A stretch of DNA of 64,000 bases, from NCBI RefSeq assembly GCF_020708045.1, contig NZ_JAJFES010000002.1:1-64000 (forward strand), given 5' to 3'. The stretch is from Massilia sp. IC2-278 (lineage in GTDB: Bacteria > Pseudomonadota > Gammaproteobacteria > Burkholderiales > Burkholderiaceae_D). The notes below the pieces were generated by a model, which was given only the letters and a program-made list of their open reading frames with translations, was not told where the DNA came from and did no database searches. How positions within the stretch are numbered: position 1 is the stretch's first letter; each line of letters starts with the position of its first letter. The translations under genes were made by a program, and so were the position numbers. Below are positions 61,881-64,000 of this stretch, in pieces.

Positions 61881-63224
61881 TCAATGCCCGGGCCGGTCGG
61901 CGCCCTGCTCCGGTGCCGCGTCAGGCTCCGGCTCTTGCCCCAGGAAGCGATTGCCAAGCCTGGTCGAGATCGACGTGATTTTGAACACCAGCCGCTCCAC
62001 CATGATGCGCTCCTTGTGCGCCAGGTGCGGCTTGATCTCTTCGGCGGCCGCGGCAATGTTGGGACCGATCTGCCGTGCCATGTCGACGGCCAGCTTCTGG
62101 AGAAAACGCCTCCCAATGCCGAGCTGCCTGGCAAGTTCGACCAGATGGTCCTGCGTGAGTTTTCCGGGTTCCGATTCGCCTGCGATGTCGAATGCAAACT
62201 GTGGAGACAGCCCGGCATACACGCGAGTGCACATCATGTCGTAGAACGGCGCCAGGCGCAGCCCGCCCGGGGTCGCCAGCAAAGACAGGTTCTTTGCATG
62301 GGAATCATTGTTCCCGACGCACAAATTGAAAAACAGCCAGCGCAACAGGTTACGCCGGTCCGGTGCAGGCTGGACCGACAGGGACAGTCTTTCGTAGCAG
62401 TCCTTGAAGCTCGGTCCTCCTTCATATTCATATTTGGCTCCAGATTGCACGCCCAGCAACTGGCACAAATCGGCTTGCCACAGCCGGCGCAAGGAGCCAT
62501 CCTGCTGGCGCACCCGGTCGTAACGCTCGACGAGACAGGCCTGTGCAATCGGCTGGTAATGAACGCGCGCAGTGGGCAGCCCGCACAGCGCCGCCGCGCG
62601 CATCACGATCGTTTCGTTGACGGACGAGGCGAAGGTCTTGATGTCAGGACGCCCGATGTCCGGCTTGAGGATATGGGTGGCGGGAGCATTCCCCAGGGGA
62701 CGCGACGGCATGCCCTGTTCGTCCAGACAGAGCAGTATCTTGAACTGCGCGCCGGACATCGACATGCGCGGCTTGGGCATGTCTTTCACCGCTTGCTCGA
62801 TGGCTTCGCGCTCGGCCGACTGGGCGCTATCGGCATGCACCAGCACCTTTACCTGTTCCCAGGTCAAGGGTTGGTAGACGGGCGGCTGCGGCGTCTCGCC
62901 TTCCGGTAGCAGCGTATAGGCGCCGGCACTCTCGCCGCCGATGCGCGCCAGCATGCCGAACACCGTGCTGACCTGTTCACGCAGGCCGATCACGGTGCGC
63001 TGCTCGCCTTCTGGCAAGAGGTTTTCAAAGAATGCGCCGATATAAGGCGTATCGATGGTTCCGGCTTGCAGCGGCACGTCGGGATGGATGGCTTCGGCTC
63101 CGCTCTTGCGCAACCATTCTTCGCTGTAGCTGAATGACAGTGGATCGGTATTGTGCAAGGTTCCGATCAAGCCATCGGGACCGTAGACCCACAAGGCAGA
63201 GGGAATGGGAAGCCGCGTTGCCAT
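61881..63224 (-). CDS. hipA: HipA-family serine/threonine kinase toxin
   Basis: This 447-residue HipA homologue belongs to a toxin family of kinases that phosphorylate glutamyl-tRNA synthetase or other targets and slow growth. The motifs are the autophosphorylation segment [10 protein letters not shown] (Ser near 155), the ATP-binding THILKPDI, the catalytic [13 protein letters not shown] (Asp307) and the metal-binding PFYDMMCT (Asp329). All are intact, so it should be active. The ATG at 63224 follows the hipB stop in the arrangement TGATG, with AAGGA upstream, and a GTG at 63227 is an alternative start. The stop lies 88 bp upstream of sodC. Confidence 0.94.
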   Translation of the reverse strand: MATRLPIPSALWVYGPDGLIGTLHNTDPLSFSYSEEWLRKSGAEAIHPDVPLQAGTIDTPYIGAFFENLLPEGEQRTVIGLREQVSTVFGMLARIGGESAGAYTLLPEGETPQPPVYQPLTWEQVKVLVHADSAQSAEREAIEQAVKDMPKPRMSMSGAQFKILLCLDEQGMPSRPLGNAPATHILKPDIGRPDIKTFASSVNETIVMRAAALCGLPTARVHYQPIAQACLVERYDRVRQQDGSLRRLWQADLCQLLGVQSGAKYEYEGGPSFKDCYERLSLSVQPAPDRRNLLRWLFFNLCVGNNDSHAKNLSLLATPGGLRLAPFYDMMCTRVYAGLSPQFAFDIAGESEPGKLTQDHLVELARQLGIGRRFLQKLAVDMARQIGPNIAAAAEEIKPHLAHKERIMVERLVFKITSISTRLGNRFLGQEPEPDAAPEQGADRPGH

Positions 63225-63448
63225 CACGATTTCCTTCTGGCCGTCAGCTCCAGTCCCAGGAGGGACAGCACATCGAACACCTTTTGTACGTGCAAAGTTT
63301 CTTTGCCTCGTTCGAGATCGATGATAAAGCGGTTGCTCAAGCCGGCCAATCCAGCAACGTCGAGTTGCGTCAGGCCTTGTTCCTTACGTACATGCCGGAC
63401 CAACTGTCCAAGATGCGCCATGGTCGAGACGATTTCAGATGTGCTCAT
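63224..63448 (-). CDS. hipB: HipB-family antitoxin, Xre-type HTH
   Basis: This 74-residue protein has an Xre-type helix-turn-helix (LGQLVRHVRKEQGLTQLDVA, LAGLSNRFIIDLERGKETL) and ends in a strand-like tail (LGLELTARRKS). It should bind HipA and repress the hipBA promoter. The ATG at 63448 has TTGAGG 6 bases upstream and is preferred over the ATG at 63469. Its stop overlaps the hipA start region. Four evenly spaced operator-like sites lie upstream. Confidence 0.92.
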   Translation of the reverse strand: MSTSEIVSTMAHLGQLVRHVRKEQGLTQLDVAGLAGLSNRFIIDLERGKETLHVQKVFDVLSLLGLELTARRKS

Positions 63449-63458
63449 GTCGGCCTCA

Positions 63459-63626
63459 ATGTGATACATCGCTCACATTTTAGCATTCATGCTTCTAAAA
63501 AGCTTAAAAAGTGAGTTTACGCTCACATTTTATTCTAACGGGTCGTTTGGATGACATAAAGTGAGTGATCGTACACTTTTCAGCATTGTCGATGTCTCTC
63601 GCGTCATAAAGTGAGTGATCGTACAC
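63459..63626. promoter_or_regulatory. Four operator-like sites at 50-bp spacing upstream of hipB
   Basis: Sites of the form GTGA-N8-(T/A)CAC occur at 63461-63476, 63511-63526, 63561-63576 and 63611-63626, with centres exactly 50 bp apart. The two nearest hipB share the right half CGCTCACATTTTA. The two distal ones lie in a 25-bp identical repeat (63555-63579 and 63605-63629). E. coli HipB also binds four operators with an N8 centre (TATCC-N8-GGATA), which supports their role as HipB sites. Confidence 0.75.
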
Positions 63627-63635
63627 TTTATAAGC

Positions 63636-63662
63636 AAAAATGGACCGGCATGTACCGGTCCA
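63636..63662 (-). terminator. Terminator of the Cys-rich peptide gene (minus strand)
   Basis: TGGACCGG and CCGGTCCA form a perfect 8-bp stem with a CATGTA loop, followed on the minus strand by five T. It lies 27 bp beyond the stop of the small peptide gene. Confidence 0.85.
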
Positions 63663-63689
63663 TCGCGGGTCAAAGCATGAAGCAATAAC

Positions 63690-63869
63690 TTATGGGTAAT
63701 AAACCCAGCAAAGACGCTTGAAGGTCGTGCACTCGCCGGTTTCCTCGCAAATCATGCGCATGTCTTCGCACGATTCGAAGCTCGGCAAGGCAAATGCCGG
63801 CGCCATGGTCGACAGGCTGACACCCGATGCCACGGCGACGCAGAAGACTGCCTTCTTGAAGAAATTCAT
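63690..63869 (-). CDS. Small exported Cys-rich peptide
   Basis: This 59-residue protein has a signal peptide (KKAVFCVAVASGVSLSTMA, cleavage expected near PAFA-LP) and a mature part of about 30 residues with four cysteines (ESCEDMRMIC, GECTTFKRLC). The ATG at 63869 has a strong GGGAGG site 5 bases upstream. It is too short for usual ORF cut-offs but has its own ribosome binding site and terminator. Its end (C-x5-C-x6-C) matches the partial gene upstream at 63921, so it is one of at least two tandem paralogues. Function is unknown. Confidence 0.8.
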   Translation of the reverse strand: MNFFKKAVFCVAVASGVSLSTMAPAFALPSFESCEDMRMICEETGECTTFKRLCWVYYP

Positions 63870-63920
63870 GATCCCTCCCCTTTTTATAGTCTGCTTGTGC
63901 GGCTGGTCTGCCTTTGCGGA

Positions 63921-64000
63921 TTAATCCAGGCCGTAGATGCTGCACAGGCGGCGGAAGGTGCCGCAGTCGCCGCCTGCGTAGCAAGCTTCTTGCATCGCCA
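63921..64000 (-). CDS. Partial paralogue of the Cys-rich peptide (cut by window edge)
   Basis: The last 25 codons and a TAA stop at 63921-63923 are inside the window; the start is outside. The visible end, ACYAGGDCGTFRRLCSIYGLD, aligns with the end of the next gene (CEETGECTTFKRLCWVYYP) with identical C-x5-C-x6-C spacing and shared TF-K/R-RLC. It lies 51 bp upstream of that gene on the same strand. Confidence 0.7.
   Translation of the reverse strand, partial: AMQEACYAGGDCGTFRRLCSIYGLD

Noticed and set aside
61265..62218. Long minus-strand frame that includes SodC with an N-terminal extension.
   Set aside because: The extension overlaps hipA and has no similarity; the SodC signal peptide and ribosome binding site mark the start at 61792.
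63551..63650. Regular 25-bp repeats with 25-bp spacing as a possible CRISPR array.
   Set aside because: There are only two identical copies, each palindromic around an operator-like core, with no cas genes; two more diverged copies upstream of hipB explain them as operators.
63670..63984. Arg-rich 104-codon frame over the two small peptide genes.
   Set aside because: It is a shadow in another frame; the peptide frame has a ribosome binding site, signal peptide and paralogue.

Overview
The window is GC-rich, with densely packed genes and short intergenic gaps. Gene content (proton-translocating transhydrogenase split into three subunits, a feo cluster with a Cys-rich accessory protein, many methyl-accepting and GAF/EAL signalling proteins, a RAYT with its REP repeats) suggests a free-living betaproteobacterium of the Burkholderiales, most likely Oxalobacteraceae (Massilia/Duganella-like). 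This placement is inferred from protein character only, without a database search. No rRNA, tRNA or CRISPR array was seen, and no gap between genes exceeds 300 bases.

Layout. 1-3.6 kb: end of a helix-turn-helix protein, then pntAA-pntAB-pntB on the minus strand. 3.8-7.4 kb: Nudix hydrolase with mnmA, then a chemoreceptor ending in a CheR/CheB-type tail. 7.6-10.8 kb: a GAF-GGDEF-EAL phosphodiesterase divergent from a helix-turn-helix/GAF protein, then a degenerate receiver. 10.8-15.1 kb: xni, a glutathione transferase, a second chemoreceptor and a DUF72 protein. 15.1-15.8 kb: a REP-associated transposase between inverted copies of the repeat found at several other intergenic sites. 15.8-19.3 kb: feoA-feoB-Cys-rich protein divergent from bfd-bfr around a perfect Fur-box palindrome. 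19.5-32.1 kb: a CehA/McbA-like lipoprotein, an ATP-grasp protein, and a 2.9-thousand-residue cyclic beta-glucan synthase translationally coupled to an outer-membrane barrel. 32.2-37.9 kb: a cysteine desulfurase-rhodanese fusion divergent from an Lrp-type regulator, then a Liv-type binding protein and a DUF885 protein.

38-49 kb is accessory-like: an AbiEi/AbiEii toxin-antitoxin pair with a clear operator, an ECF sigma/anti-sigma/caspase operon, two lipoprotein or membrane-protein groups, a glycerophosphodiesterase, a small six-cysteine exported peptide and a ParA-like protein without a Walker A motif. 49-61 kb: a cytochrome c/sorbosone-dehydrogenase-like protein, an M14 peptidase, a three-component signalling operon (binding protein, histidine kinase, response regulator), a TonB-type protein, a membrane M28-like protein that has lost its metal ligands, and directly after it an intact secreted M28 peptidase. 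61-64 kb: sodC, a hipBA toxin-antitoxin pair whose upstream region carries four operator-like sites at an exact 50-bp period, and two tandem paralogous Cys-rich exported peptides, the second cut by the window edge.

The strongest leads are the 50-bp-phased operator array of hipBA, the ECF sigma/anti-sigma/caspase operon, the active/dead M28 pair, the desulfurase-rhodanese fusion with its divergent regulator, the RAYT/REP system, and the small disulfide-rich exported peptides.
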